Positions 9,179-17,214 of a DNA stretch of 64,000 nt are shown in pieces. Source of the DNA: Candidatus Solibacter sp. (GTDB lineage Bacteria; Acidobacteriota; Terriglobia; Bryobacterales; Bryobacteraceae); assembly GCA_013822245.1 (NCBI GenBank), contig PNKE01000011.1:1-64000 (forward strand). The letters are read 5' to 3'. The position numbers and the translations under genes were made by a program. Numbering within the stretch: position 1 is the first letter of the stretch; each line of letters opens with the position of its first letter. The notes under the pieces were generated by a model. The model did no database searches, was not told the origin of the DNA, and was given only the letters and a program-made list of their open reading frames with translations.

Positions 9179-9373
9179 ATGCAGAGGCAATTCGATGTCG
9201 TCATCGAGCGGGGCAGCGAAGGCTACTCCCTGGCCTCCGTCCACCAACTCCCCGGTTGTCTCACCCAGGCCCGCTCCCTCGATGAGGTCATGTCCCGCAT
9301 CCGCGAAGCCATCGAACTCTGCCTTGAAGTCGAAGGAACGCCGGCTACCGATTTCGAGTTGGTCCGAATCTAG
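9179..9373 (+). CDS. HicB-like protein without HicA
   Basis: A 64-residue HicB-type fold: an N-terminal strand (FDVVIERGSEGYSLASV), the LPGCLTQARSLDEVMSRIREAIEL signature of the partial-RNase-H HicB domain, and a short C-terminus. It lacks the DNA-binding helix-turn-helix or ribbon-helix-helix seen at the end of many HicB antitoxins. No HicA (small dsRBD-like toxin with GSH motif) is seen on either side, so this is a solitary HicB-like protein. A possible promoter is CTGAAC (9133) and TAGAAT (9157). Confidence 0.75.
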   Translation: MQRQFDVVIERGSEGYSLASVHQLPGCLTQARSLDEVMSRIREAIELCLEVEGTPATDFELVRI

Positions 9374-9416
9374 CCGCCATACCTGCGAAGCAAACCCCAT
9401 CCGCGCACGGCTCGCA

Positions 9417-9674
9417 TCAATTCGCCTGCCGCCGCAACTCTTCCCTGACCACGCGCCGCAGCGTCTTCTCCAGCGGTTCGCGCGCCTGCGTCATATGCTC
9501 GCGCAGCGCCTGATTGATGAGCGTCTGGTAATTGCCCCCGCCGGCCTTCTCCACCTCGCCGCGGAACCACTCAAGCACGTCGTCGTCAATCCGGATCGTC
9601 ACCCGAGTCTTCCCCTTCGCCCCCGGCACAACCGCCCCACGCTTGCCCCCGCTGAAATCGTATTCGGTTTTCAT
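9417..9674 (-). CDS. brnA: BrnA-type antitoxin
   Basis: Antitoxin of a type II BrnTA module, 85 residues. The N-terminus MKTEYDFSGGKRG is the toxin-contacting part typical of BrnA. It is followed by a ribbon-helix-helix DNA-binding domain (TRVTIRIDDDVLEWFR, then YQTLINQALREHM). The true start is the ATG at 9674, with GGAG upstream; the longer open frame is readthrough of the toxin gene. The toxin gene's stop overlaps this ATG by 4 bases (ATGA), the normal toxin-first BrnT-BrnA order. Confidence 0.88.
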   Translation of the reverse strand: MKTEYDFSGGKRGAVVPGAKGKTRVTIRIDDDVLEWFRGEVEKAGGGNYQTLINQALREHMTQAREPLEKTLRRVVREELRRQAN

Positions 9675-9937
9675 CGTTGCTCCAGATACTGTTTCTGCTC
9701 GCGAGGCGTCGCGCGCCTCGCCGAAATCACCCTGATCCTGTCGCCTCGCCAGGTATAGACCACAACAAGCGTCTGCCCCGCCGCATCCATCCCCAGCGTG
9801 ACCCACCGCCGCTCCCCGACCGAGTCGTCCGTGATCGTCAACCCCTGCTCATCCTCAAACACCGCCACCGCATCAGCAAACCGGACTCCATGCTTACGCA
9901 CGTTGATCAGCGCTTTGCTTGAGTCCCACTCGAACAT
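9671..9937 (-). CDS. brnT: BrnT-type ribonuclease toxin
   Basis: RelE-like fold ribonuclease toxin, 88 residues. The family opening FEWDSSKALINVRKHGV is intact, followed by FADAVAVFED, RWVTLGMDAAGQTLVVVYT, and the C-terminal RVISARRATPREQKQY, which carries the catalytic-type Arg residues. The start at ATG 9937 is set by this opening motif. It cleaves mRNA when free of BrnA. Autoregulation by the BrnTA complex is usual, and two adjacent palindromes lie immediately upstream of this start. Confidence 0.9.
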   Translation of the reverse strand: MFEWDSSKALINVRKHGVRFADAVAVFEDEQGLTITDDSVGERRWVTLGMDAAGQTLVVVYTWRGDRIRVISARRATPREQKQYLEQR

Positions 9938-9943
9938 TGTCTG

Positions 9944-9961
9944 TGTGCACAAGTGTACACT
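9944..9961. promoter_or_regulatory. Probable BrnTA operator (two abutting palindromes)
   Basis: Two perfect palindromes abut: TGTGCACA at 9944-9951 and AGTGTACACT at 9952-9961, 7 to 24 bases upstream of the brnT start. This is where a ribbon-helix-helix antitoxin would bind to shut off its own operon. Position and symmetry are seen; binding is inferred. Confidence 0.6.
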
Positions 9962-10047
9962 GGTTTCCGCTCTTTCGCCAGCGGCATCCGCATCCGTCAC
10001 AGACTCTGTCCGGCCACAAATCTGGGAATCCGGGTATAACAAGAGGA

Positions 10048-10287
10048 ATGGAGACTGCGGTGTCCATCCACGACTCTCTCCTGGCCCAGGCCGACCAAGC
10101 CGCCCGGGACCTCGGACTCAGCCGCGGCGAACTCATCGCCGAGGCGTTGCGCTTCTTCCTTCGGCAGCATCGGCAGGCTCAGTTCACCGGACAACTGAAC
10201 CGGGCGTACGAGGCCCGTCCGACTCCCCGCGAGCGCCTGTTCACCCGAAAGCTCAAGACGAAACTTCCGGTCACTGACGCCTGGTAA
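10048..10287 (+). CDS. Ribbon-helix-helix antitoxin-like protein, orphan
   Basis: A 79-residue protein with a CopG/MazE-like ribbon-helix-helix at its N-terminus: strand ETAVSIHDSLL, then helices QADQAARDLGLSRGELIAEALRFFL. The remainder is a basic tail. The start at ATG 10048 has AGAGG close upstream. No toxin gene follows: only 96 bases separate it from the convergent sixA, and no PemK/MazF or VapC frame is present. It is divergent from brnT, about 110 bases away. A solitary antitoxin or a small transcription factor are both possible. Confidence 0.72.
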   Translation: METAVSIHDSLLAQADQAARDLGLSRGELIAEALRFFLRQHRQAQFTGQLNRAYEARPTPRERLFTRKLKTKLPVTDAW

Positions 10288-10383
10288 CAGCGCCCCTGCC
10301 AGCCTTATAGCCCTTCGCTCACCAGCACGGCCCCTCCCCTTCGTCTGCCAAGCACACAAATGCGGCCGCACAACCGCACCGCC

Positions 10384-10953
10384 TCACTGACAAGAACGTG
10401 CGGGAACATCGCCGCGCTCTGGCTCGTCGCCCCTTTTGATGACCAATCGAAAACCTGTCTCCTTACTGGCTGCGGCCGTCGCCGCCGTAATGAACCACTT
10501 CAGCACCCCCCGCGGCGCCGCCCCAGTCGCCTCAAAATCAATCCGCATCATCGCGCCCTTCTTGAAATCCACATTCAACGACGGCGAATCCAGCAGGTAC
10601 GCCGCCAGATGGCTGAACAGCGGCTCATGCCCGGCCAGCACAATACACCGCGCCTGCTTATGCGCCCGGATCTCCGCCCACACCTGCTCCGGCCTCGACC
10701 CCGGCGTCAACACACCCGTCTCAATCACCCCATCCGGGCACCCCAGCATCTGCACCGCCAGTTCCGCCGTCGCAACCGCCCTCTTGTACGGACTCGACAA
10801 CACCAGATCCGGCTTCACCCCCGCCTTCCTTACCCTCCGCAGCACCTGCCTCAGCTTGTTCCGCCCTTCGGCCGTCAGCGCCCGGTCCGCGTCCCGGCCC
10901 GACGGACCTACTTCCTCGGCAATCCCGTGTCGCAGCAGATAGACCTCAACCAT
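10384..10953 (-). CDS. sixA: Phosphohistidine phosphatase SixA
   Basis: Histidine phosphatase superfamily, SixA type, which removes phosphate from histidine-containing phosphotransfer domains. The catalytic RHG is in YLLRHGIAEE, followed by DADRALTAEGRNKL, SSPYKRAVATAE, and GHEP with the second His. At 189 residues it is slightly longer than the E. coli protein because of a basic C-terminal tail. It is divergent from the O-antigen ligase gene with under 50 bases between starts. Confidence 0.88.
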   Translation of the reverse strand: MVEVYLLRHGIAEEVGPSGRDADRALTAEGRNKLRQVLRRVRKAGVKPDLVLSSPYKRAVATAELAVQMLGCPDGVIETGVLTPGSRPEQVWAEIRAHKQARCIVLAGHEPLFSHLAAYLLDSPSLNVDFKKGAMMRIDFEATGAAPRGVLKWFITAATAAASKETGFRLVIKRGDEPERGDVPARSCQ

Positions 10954-11000
10954 ACACTTTCAGATGGCTCGCAGCCTCATTGTGTCACACTAATATCGCT

Positions 11001-12230
11001 GTGACGCTCCCCGCCGGCCTCTGGCCAAGGATCCTGTTTTGCGCCTCGTTCGGCTCCGCCGCGGCGGCCCTGTTCTCCATCGCCATCTCACAGATTCTAC
11101 TGGGCGTGGCCATCGTCGCATTTCTCGTCTGCCGGCCCCGGCTGGCCCTGCCCGTCTGGTTTATCCCCCTCGGCCTGTTCATCCTCTGGACCCTCATCTC
11201 CTACTTCGCCGCCGGCGACCTCCGCACCGGCCTGCCCCAAATCCGCAAACTCTACGTCCTTGCCCTCCTGCCCCTCGTGTACGTCTCGTTTCGCGGCGCC
11301 TCCGACTTCAAAGCCCTCGCCGCCGTCTGGATGATCGCCGGCTCGGCCGCTGCCCTGCGCTCCTGCTGGCAGTTCGCCGACAAATGGCTCCGCGCCGCCC
11401 GCGCCGGCCAGGACTTCTACCAGAGCTACGTCGCCGACCGCATCACCGGCTTCATGAGCCACTGGATGACGTTCTCCTCCCAGATGATGTTCGTCTTCCT
11501 CGCCGCCCTCTGCCTGCTGCTCTGGGGACGTCTCGAACGCCGTCTCCGCTGGCTCGCCCTGTTCACCCTGTCGGTCACCGGCGCCGCCCTCGTGCTCGGC
11601 TTCACCCGTGGCGTCTGGATCGCCGCCGCCGCCGCTTGTCTCTTCCTGCTTGCACGCTGGAAACCCTGGGCCATGCTCGCCTTCCCCGTCCTCCTGCTCG
11701 GCGTCACCCTCGCCGGACCAGAGAGCCTTCGCAGCCGCATCGCCTCCATCGCCCGTCCTCAAGGTGAACTCGACTCCAACCAGCACCGCATCGTCTCCTG
11801 GACCACCGGCATGAAGATGATCCAAGCCCACCCGCTGCTCGGTATCGGCCCCGAACAGGTCGGCCGCCAATTCGACTCCTACGTCCCCCCCACCTTCCGC
11901 CGCCCCCTGCCCGAAGGCTTCTACGGCCACCTCCATAACATCTACCTGCAATACTCCGCCGAACGTGGCATCCCCGCCACCCTGTTCATCCTGGCTTTTC
12001 TCCTCTGGCCCGCCGTCCTCTGGCTCCGTGCGGCATCGAAACTCCCCGCAGGCGATCCCGCCATCTGGGCTCTCAACTTCGGCGTCGCCGCCATCATCGG
12101 CGTCCTGGTCACGGGCATCTTTGAACACAACCTCGGCGACAGCGAAGTGCTTTCGCTCACCCTCGCCACCCTCGCCGCCGCCGCCGCCGCTCAAGTGAAA
12201 AACGACGCCCCCGGATCAACCGCCGTCTGA
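11001..12230 (+). CDS. O-antigen ligase family membrane protein
   Basis: Polytopic membrane protein of about 409 residues with a Wzy_C/O-antigen ligase type core. Many hydrophobic helices are seen, with a large periplasmic loop containing HRIVSWTTGMKMIQAHPLLGIGPEQV and the HNIYLQYSAERG motif that is conserved in ligases and polymerases. It joins or polymerises undecaprenyl-linked glycans. The start is uncertain: GTG at 11001 gives MTLPAGLWPRIL directly before the first helix, whereas TTG at 10980 would add seven unusual residues. No clear ribosome-binding site is seen for either. Confidence 0.85.
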   Translation: MTLPAGLWPRILFCASFGSAAAALFSIAISQILLGVAIVAFLVCRPRLALPVWFIPLGLFILWTLISYFAAGDLRTGLPQIRKLYVLALLPLVYVSFRGASDFKALAAVWMIAGSAAALRSCWQFADKWLRAARAGQDFYQSYVADRITGFMSHWMTFSSQMMFVFLAALCLLLWGRLERRLRWLALFTLSVTGAALVLGFTRGVWIAAAAACLFLLARWKPWAMLAFPVLLLGVTLAGPESLRSRIASIARPQGELDSNQHRIVSWTTGMKMIQAHPLLGIGPEQVGRQFDSYVPPTFRRPLPEGFYGHLHNIYLQYSAERGIPATLFILAFLLWPAVLWLRAASKLPAGDPAIWALNFGVAAIIGVLVTGIFEHNLGDSEVLSLTLATLAAAAAAQVKNDAPGSTAV

Positions 12231-13130
12231 CGCCCCCGCCTCCTGCATCCCCACCTTCCGCCCCGCGCGCCGCAGCGCCTTCAGTTCGCCCGCCTCCAAC
12301 GCCCTCACGTGCCCGATCTGCAACCCCCCGATCCGCAATTCCCCGATCGACACCCTCACCAGTTTCAGCACCTTGCTGCCGATCTCTTCCACCATCCGTC
12401 TCACCTGACGGTTCCGTCCTTCCGTGATCGTGATCTCCAGAAACGTCCGCTGCCCCGAATCCCGCAACCGCTTCACCTCGGCCGGCCGCGTGGGACCATC
12501 CTTCAACTCCACCCCCCGCCGCAGCGCCTCGATCTGTTCATCGCTCAGCAGATGCGCCGTCTTCACCATGTACGTCTTCGGCACGTGATACTCGGGATTG
12601 GTCAACTGCTCGGCCAGCGCCGAATCGTTTGTCAGGATCAGCAATCCGCTGGTGTCCTGATCCAGCCGCCCCACGGGAAACACCCACTCCTTCATCCCTG
12701 TCAGCAGATCGTAAATCGTCGGCCGTCCGTCAGGATCCGTGCGCGTCGTCAGGTATCCTTTCGGCTTATACAGCAGCAAGTAGACCTTTTCTTTCGGCTC
12801 CAGCGGCTTGCCGTCCAGCAGCACCTTGTCTTTCTTCAGATCCACCCACTGCTCGGCATCCTTCACCGTCTTGCCGTTCACCTTCACCCGCCCCTGCGCG
12901 ATCCACCTCTGCGCCAGCGTCCTCGACGCCACTCCGGCCTTCGAGATCACCCGGTCCAGCGTCTTCAACACCGTCTTCGCCGCCGGTGTTGCCGCCGCTC
13001 CGCGAACCTCCGCCCTATCGCTGGAGACCGCCTTGGTTTTTCTCCACCTCTCCTTGCTGCCCTGTTTCGGGCGCTCCATCGGAGCCTTGCCGGCCGCCGG
13101 TTTCTGCTTCTTTTGAGAACGGGACTTCAA
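12216..13130 (-). CDS. 23S rRNA pseudouridine synthase (RluB/RsuA family)
   Basis: RsuA/RluB-type pseudouridine synthase with an S4 RNA-binding domain (LDRVISKAGVASRTLAQRWI, GRVKVNG) and the catalytic domain with GRLDQDTSGLLILTND, whose Asp is the nucleophile, and TEGRNRQVRRM. The N-terminus is a long Lys/Arg-rich extension. The start TTG at 13130 overlaps the stop of the upstream TPR gene (TTGA), implying coupling; ATG at 13079 is the alternative. It modifies a uridine of rRNA; the exact site is not predictable. 304 residues. Confidence 0.86.
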   Translation of the reverse strand: MKSRSQKKQKPAAGKAPMERPKQGSKERWRKTKAVSSDRAEVRGAAATPAAKTVLKTLDRVISKAGVASRTLAQRWIAQGRVKVNGKTVKDAEQWVDLKKDKVLLDGKPLEPKEKVYLLLYKPKGYLTTRTDPDGRPTIYDLLTGMKEWVFPVGRLDQDTSGLLILTNDSALAEQLTNPEYHVPKTYMVKTAHLLSDEQIEALRRGVELKDGPTRPAEVKRLRDSGQRTFLEITITEGRNRQVRRMVEEIGSKVLKLVRVSIGELRIGGLQIGHVRALEAGELKALRRAGRKVGMQEAGASDGG

Positions 13131-14425
13131 GACAGGGATTGTAGCGCGAAATAGCCTTCCGCCCGGCGATCGTCCAAACGTACTGCCTCGCCGTAGGCCC
13201 GCTTGGCCGCTACGGCATCGCCATTCTCCAGCCGTGCCGCCGCCAGAGCGTGCCACAGTCGCGCGGCGTCCTCATCGCGCCCGGGAAGCTTCGCCAGCGC
13301 CTCCGCTGCGCGGTCCAGATCCCCGGCCATCAGCGCCGCCTGCGCCAGCGCCAGCGCCGCATCGTCGGACGGCGATGCCTCCCACGCTCGCGTCAGCGCT
13401 CCAACGGCCTCCTCGGCCTCGCCCAGGGCCGTCAGCGCCAGACCCAGGTGATATAGCGCGTCACCACCGCACTCGGCGTCTCCCGCACACCCCCGCAACC
13501 CTTCCACCGTCTCCCGGAACCGCCCCGACCTCAACTCGATCCACGCCAGCCGGTATCGCGCCCGGCCGTTGCCCCCGTCCAGCGTCAACAGCCGCCGCAG
13601 CCAGAACTCCGCCTCTTCAAAACTCGATCGCTCAAACGCCACCCCCGCCAGCAGTTCGGCCGCCTCAACGGCCTCCGGATTCACCGACAACGCCTCGCGC
13701 GCCAGCGCCGACGCCCTGTCCAGTTCATCCATCCGCCACGCCGCCGCCGCCGCCCGCCAACGCGTCTCCCAATCGCCCGGCGCCTGCCGCCTCACTTCCG
13801 TGAACCACCGGAACGCCTCTCTCCAGTTGCCCTGCGAGGCGTTCAGCAAACCCAATTCCCTGGCCGCCGCCTGATCGCCCGGATACACCGTGAGGATTCG
13901 CTTCAGCAACGCCGAAGCCTGCTCCGCGTTCCCCTCCCCGCTCAACCTCCGCGAGTCGGCCAGCATCGCCTCCACCCGCTCCCGCGCCTTCGACTGCTTC
14001 TGCTCCACCTCGACGCCCGCGACCAACACCTGCGCGCCCGCATCTTCACTTGCCGCGCTCAGCCCGATCCGCTCATCGATCAGCAGCGCGAAGGCGTGCT
14101 GAGGATCCCGCGCCAGCGCCTGCTGCGTCAACACCGCCGTATGCGCCCGTCCGTTCTGCCTCAGGTAGCACACCGCCAGGTCGCACAACAGGTCGACATC
14201 GTCGGGCTTCGCCGGCAGGCACAGCGCGAATTCGTCCAGCGCCTCCGCCGTCATGCCCGCCGCTTGATACTCGCGCGCCAGCGCCAGCCTCAAGTCCACA
14301 TCCTGGGGTGACTCGTTCAGCATGCGCTTCAATTCCTCAATGCCTTTCGGCACGGGGCCGCGCCCCTTCTCCGCATGCCGCGGAATGGCCAACTCGACGA
14401 CTTTGGCGTTCTTCGCATTCCTCAC
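13127..14425 (-). CDS. TPR-repeat protein, partner of zinc-ribbon protein (copy 1)
   Basis: A 432-residue protein built almost wholly of tetratricopeptide-like helix pairs, for example DVDLRLALAREYQAAGM, AARELGLLNASQGNW and ALYHLGLALTALGEAEEAV. There is no signal peptide, so it is probably cytosolic and a scaffold. The start is GTG at 14425, two bases beyond the last ORF's stop zone (the zinc-ribbon gene ends at 14430), so it is tightly linked to that gene. The same gene order, zinc-ribbon then TPR, recurs at 17215-21326. Function unknown. Confidence 0.82.
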   Translation of the reverse strand: MRNAKNAKVVELAIPRHAEKGRGPVPKGIEELKRMLNESPQDVDLRLALAREYQAAGMTAEALDEFALCLPAKPDDVDLLCDLAVCYLRQNGRAHTAVLTQQALARDPQHAFALLIDERIGLSAASEDAGAQVLVAGVEVEQKQSKARERVEAMLADSRRLSGEGNAEQASALLKRILTVYPGDQAAARELGLLNASQGNWREAFRWFTEVRRQAPGDWETRWRAAAAAWRMDELDRASALAREALSVNPEAVEAAELLAGVAFERSSFEEAEFWLRRLLTLDGGNGRARYRLAWIELRSGRFRETVEGLRGCAGDAECGGDALYHLGLALTALGEAEEAVGALTRAWEASPSDDAALALAQAALMAGDLDRAAEALAKLPGRDEDAARLWHALAAARLENGDAVAAKRAYGEAVRLDDRRAEGYFALQSLS

Positions 14426-14429
14426 GGCA

Positions 14430-16088
14430 TCACCCCGCCGTCCGCCGGCGTCCCCCCAGGCCCATCCCCGGGTCTGGTCTCGCGGTCCTGGCAATCGGCC
14501 GCAGATTCAATGTCCTCCGGTCGCTCGCCTGCGCGGGAGGTATCCTGAACCGTCGCGCCGCCAGCCGGTATTCCGGCAGCGACGGCTCATGTTCCTCGCC
14601 CACCGCTTCGGTCCGCGGTTGCCTCGGCTCGAATGCCGCCGGCGGCGCCATCACCGGCTCCAGCCCCGGCCGCAACTGCTCGCACATGCCGGCCATCCGC
14701 GCCGCCGCGATCGAACCCGCGAACCCCGGCTTGGCTTGGCCGCAGTCCGGCGCCGCCTCGCGATGCACCGGATGCAACGTCTTGCTCCGCCTCGGCATCA
14801 CCGCCGGCAGCGGTTCCTCAATCTTGCACAGCGCCAGGAACAACGGCGGCGCCAGTTCCACCCATTCCATCGCCACCGGCCCGGCCCCGGCCACTGGGAC
14901 GATCCGCACCAGAGGCCCCGGGCCCGCATCGCCCCCGGCTCGTGCTCCCCGCGGCCCCGCTCCCGGCCCTCCGGCCGGCCTCAATGCCATTCGTCCGGGG
15001 TAGGACGGCATCGCCGGCGCCGTCATCCCGCCCGCCATCGCTCCGCCTGCCTGCTGCTGCGCTCCAGGCTGTCCGGCCCTGCCGGAGCCACTCGCCGGCG
15101 CCGCCGATCGCCCTGCCCCTTGTCCCGGCATCCCGCCTGGAGCAAGGACGTTCAGCGCCGGCATCACACGCCGCGCCTGCGCCCCCTGCTGAGAGCCGCC
15201 GAGGCTGCCCTGAAAGGCGGGTATCGCCGGCGCGCCTTGTTGCCGCGGCCCAGCCGCCGCCCCGCCGGGCGCACTCTGCGGCGTCTCGGCCTGCTGCCGC
15301 GACCGCAGCCGGCCCAGCCGCCGGTCCCGCTCTTCATTCATCGACTGAGCGTACTTGGCCTCCTGAAGCAACGCATCCCAATCCCACTGCTCCCACGGCT
15401 GTTCGGGCGAGTAGTCCCCCAGGTAGTCGCCGAACTCCAGATCCACGGCGCCCGCCGCCTCCACAGTCCACTGCCCCGCCCCATCCCATACGCACTCAAA
15501 CTCCGGCAGCGCCGCCTGCGCCTCCTGCTCCACGTTCAACGGTAGCAGTCTCTCGCAGAACCGCAGCTTCGGACGTTTCTGTACCGCCCCCGATGGCGGC
15601 ACCAGCACGCTCCTGTCCCCCGGAGCCACGACTTCGCCGAAACGGTATGCCTCGCATTCCATGCGCAGCCTTCGCCGCCGGTCTTTTTCCAGCACGGGTG
15701 GCGGCGTCCGCTCGTTCGCCGCCAGGATCTTCAGACTCCTCTGATGGCGCTCATTCGAGACGCGGTCGCCGTTTTCGCCGCCGCCAGCCGCCGCCTTGCG
15801 CTTCCAGTCAACCGCCGCCGCGCACTGCTGGTTCACCGCTTCCATCCGCGGAGGATCAGGCTCCGGCGCCGCCTCCACCGCCAGGCTCTTCGGTCCACGC
15901 GGAGGCGCCTTTTCCGCCTCATGCTCCACCGGGAACGTCTGTGTCCTCTCCGGACGCGCTCCCAGTACGCTTGCCGCCAGTTGCGTGGCCTCGTCGCGGA
16001 AATCGTCCTGGTGCTCCTTCGAGCAGAATCGCCCGTAGCGCCAGTTCTCGATGATCCCGATCTTCTTGCCGCAATACTGGCAGTTCAT
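14430..16088 (-). CDS. Zinc-ribbon protein with long Pro/Ala/Gly-rich region (no membrane span)
   Basis: 552 residues. The N-terminus MNCQYCGKKIGII followed by FCSKEH forms a zinc-ribbon or treble-clef with C3, C6, C22 and H26, the same spacing as in two other proteins of this region. The middle is low complexity, rich in Ala, Gly, Pro and Gln (roughly residues 280-400), with an acidic/Trp patch near residues 220-250 (EQPWEQWDWDALL). Unlike its relatives it has no clear transmembrane helix or LamG-like domain. The start is ATG 16088, set by the zinc motif. Homologous function is not known to me. Confidence 0.75.
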   Translation of the reverse strand: MNCQYCGKKIGIIENWRYGRFCSKEHQDDFRDEATQLAASVLGARPERTQTFPVEHEAEKAPPRGPKSLAVEAAPEPDPPRMEAVNQQCAAAVDWKRKAAAGGGENGDRVSNERHQRSLKILAANERTPPPVLEKDRRRRLRMECEAYRFGEVVAPGDRSVLVPPSGAVQKRPKLRFCERLLPLNVEQEAQAALPEFECVWDGAGQWTVEAAGAVDLEFGDYLGDYSPEQPWEQWDWDALLQEAKYAQSMNEERDRRLGRLRSRQQAETPQSAPGGAAAGPRQQGAPAIPAFQGSLGGSQQGAQARRVMPALNVLAPGGMPGQGAGRSAAPASGSGRAGQPGAQQQAGGAMAGGMTAPAMPSYPGRMALRPAGGPGAGPRGARAGGDAGPGPLVRIVPVAGAGPVAMEWVELAPPLFLALCKIEEPLPAVMPRRSKTLHPVHREAAPDCGQAKPGFAGSIAAARMAGMCEQLRPGLEPVMAPPAAFEPRQPRTEAVGEEHEPSLPEYRLAARRFRIPPAQASDRRTLNLRPIARTARPDPGMGLGGRRRTAG

Positions 16089-16432
16089 AACAGCACCAGT
16101 CCAGCGTCCACGGTTCGACCCCGAGTCTCCGGTCTCGGGCGAATCACGGAGCACTACTCTTCCTTCGGCATCTGCCCATCTTCCATTTAGCGTCTTACCC
16201 GAAAAAAGGTAAATCAGTGGAGAGCATTAGCCCACTCCCGCCCGGCGTCCTGTCCGGCCCCACCGAGAGCCCCGGCGCGGCGCATCCGCCGGCCCAAACC
16301 TCCCCCATCCCGCCTCGCCCGCCCCACAAACCCGGCCAGAAGCTCCGCCGCGGCTGCCGCGTGGTCCGTACCCCCTGGTAAGTACTAAGACGGCTCACCC
16401 CGCTCTTCCCGGTCTGTTTGCCCAAAGCTCTC
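16089..16432. other. 344-base non-coding stretch with hairpins
   Basis: Lies between the histidine phosphatase gene and the zinc-ribbon gene, both on the minus strand. It holds a perfect stem CGCGGC-T-GCCGCG at 16349-16361, a small TTACC/GGTAA hairpin around 16195-16213, and an A-rich patch. A 76-codon open frame on the minus strand (16195-16425) is rich in Arg, Gly and Trp and does not look like a protein. It could be the promoter and leader of the zinc-ribbon operon, or a structured or repeated element. Confidence 0.4.
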
Positions 16433-17131
16433 TCAACGGTGTGTCAGCAGTTGGTCCGGCAAATGGCTCGCCGAGTTGAAACTAACCAGCTCCGGCTGTC
16501 CCGATGCGATCCGCAGTACCGTGATTCCGGTGTTGTAAGAGGTCCCTGCCAGACTCAGGATCCGCGGCTGCTCCAGCCCCAGGGACTCCGCAATGCAGAT
16601 CGCCGCCGGCAGCGCCGACGTGAAGACGCAGACCTTCGCCTCCGCCTCCATGTCCGCAACCGACTTCAGCGCCCGCTTCACCCTCTCCCTGAACGCCTCC
16701 CACGACTCCACCCCCGCGATTTCGCCGAACCGGCTCTTCAGCCACGCCACCATCACCTCGCCATCGGCCGGCCTCCACTCGCGATGGATCGACTCGCCGC
16801 CCCGCGCGATCTCGGACTCGATCGCTGCGTAGCGCTGCCTGAACCCCGCATCCGCTTCCTGAAGCAGCGGTACGATCGCCTCAAACACGCCATCCATGTC
16901 GAATTCGTTCCAATCCGGGTTCTGCCTGACTTCCCGCACACCGTTCATCGCAATCGCGGCCGTCTGGCGCTGCCGTTCCAGGCTGCCGCTGAAAACGGAG
17001 TCAAAGGCCGGCTCTCGCTGTCCAAGCCACAACCCGAGCAACCGCGCCTGCTCCATACCGGTCTCAGACAGCCTGTCGTAGTCGTCTCGCGTTCCCGCCT
17101 GGCCGTGGCGGATCAGGGTCAGTGTCGGCAT
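16433..17131 (-). CDS. Histidine phosphatase family protein
   Basis: Phosphoglycerate-mutase-like histidine phosphatase, 232 residues. The RHG motif is at the start (LTLIRHGQAGTRDDYDRLSE), SGSLERQRQTA is the second motif, and the distal catalytic His that would be expected as (G/S)H appears altered: the expected segment reads VFTSALPAAICI. The active site may therefore lack the second His, or a different residue serves. The start ATG at 17131 is chosen over the in-frame TTG upstream because the catalytic strand begins there. It lies between the two zinc-ribbon/TPR pairs. Confidence 0.8.
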   Translation of the reverse strand: MPTLTLIRHGQAGTRDDYDRLSETGMEQARLLGLWLGQREPAFDSVFSGSLERQRQTAAIAMNGVREVRQNPDWNEFDMDGVFEAIVPLLQEADAGFRQRYAAIESEIARGGESIHREWRPADGEVMVAWLKSRFGEIAGVESWEAFRERVKRALKSVADMEAEAKVCVFTSALPAAICIAESLGLEQPRILSLAGTSYNTGITVLRIASGQPELVSFNSASHLPDQLLTHR

Positions 17132-17136
17132 AAAAC

Positions 17137-17169
17137 AAAAGGGTAGCAAAGTGAATTGCTACCCCTTTT
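17137..17169 (-). terminator. Rho-independent terminator hairpin
   Basis: AAAAGGGTAGCAA at 17137-17149 pairs with TTGCTACCCCTTTT ending at 17169 across a 6-base loop. On the minus strand a T-rich tract follows (TTTTGTTTTA). It ends the zinc-ribbon/TPR transcript from 21326 to 17215 and lies just upstream of the histidine phosphatase start. Confidence 0.8.
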
Positions 17170-17214
17170 ATATCTGTCGCTTATCCCGTCGTGGAGCGGC
17201 GGCGGCAACCTGGC

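Noticed and set aside
16195-16425. 76-residue minus-strand frame upstream of the zinc-ribbon gene
   Set aside because: Rich in Gly/Arg/Trp/Pro, no ribosome-binding site, and covers a hairpin.
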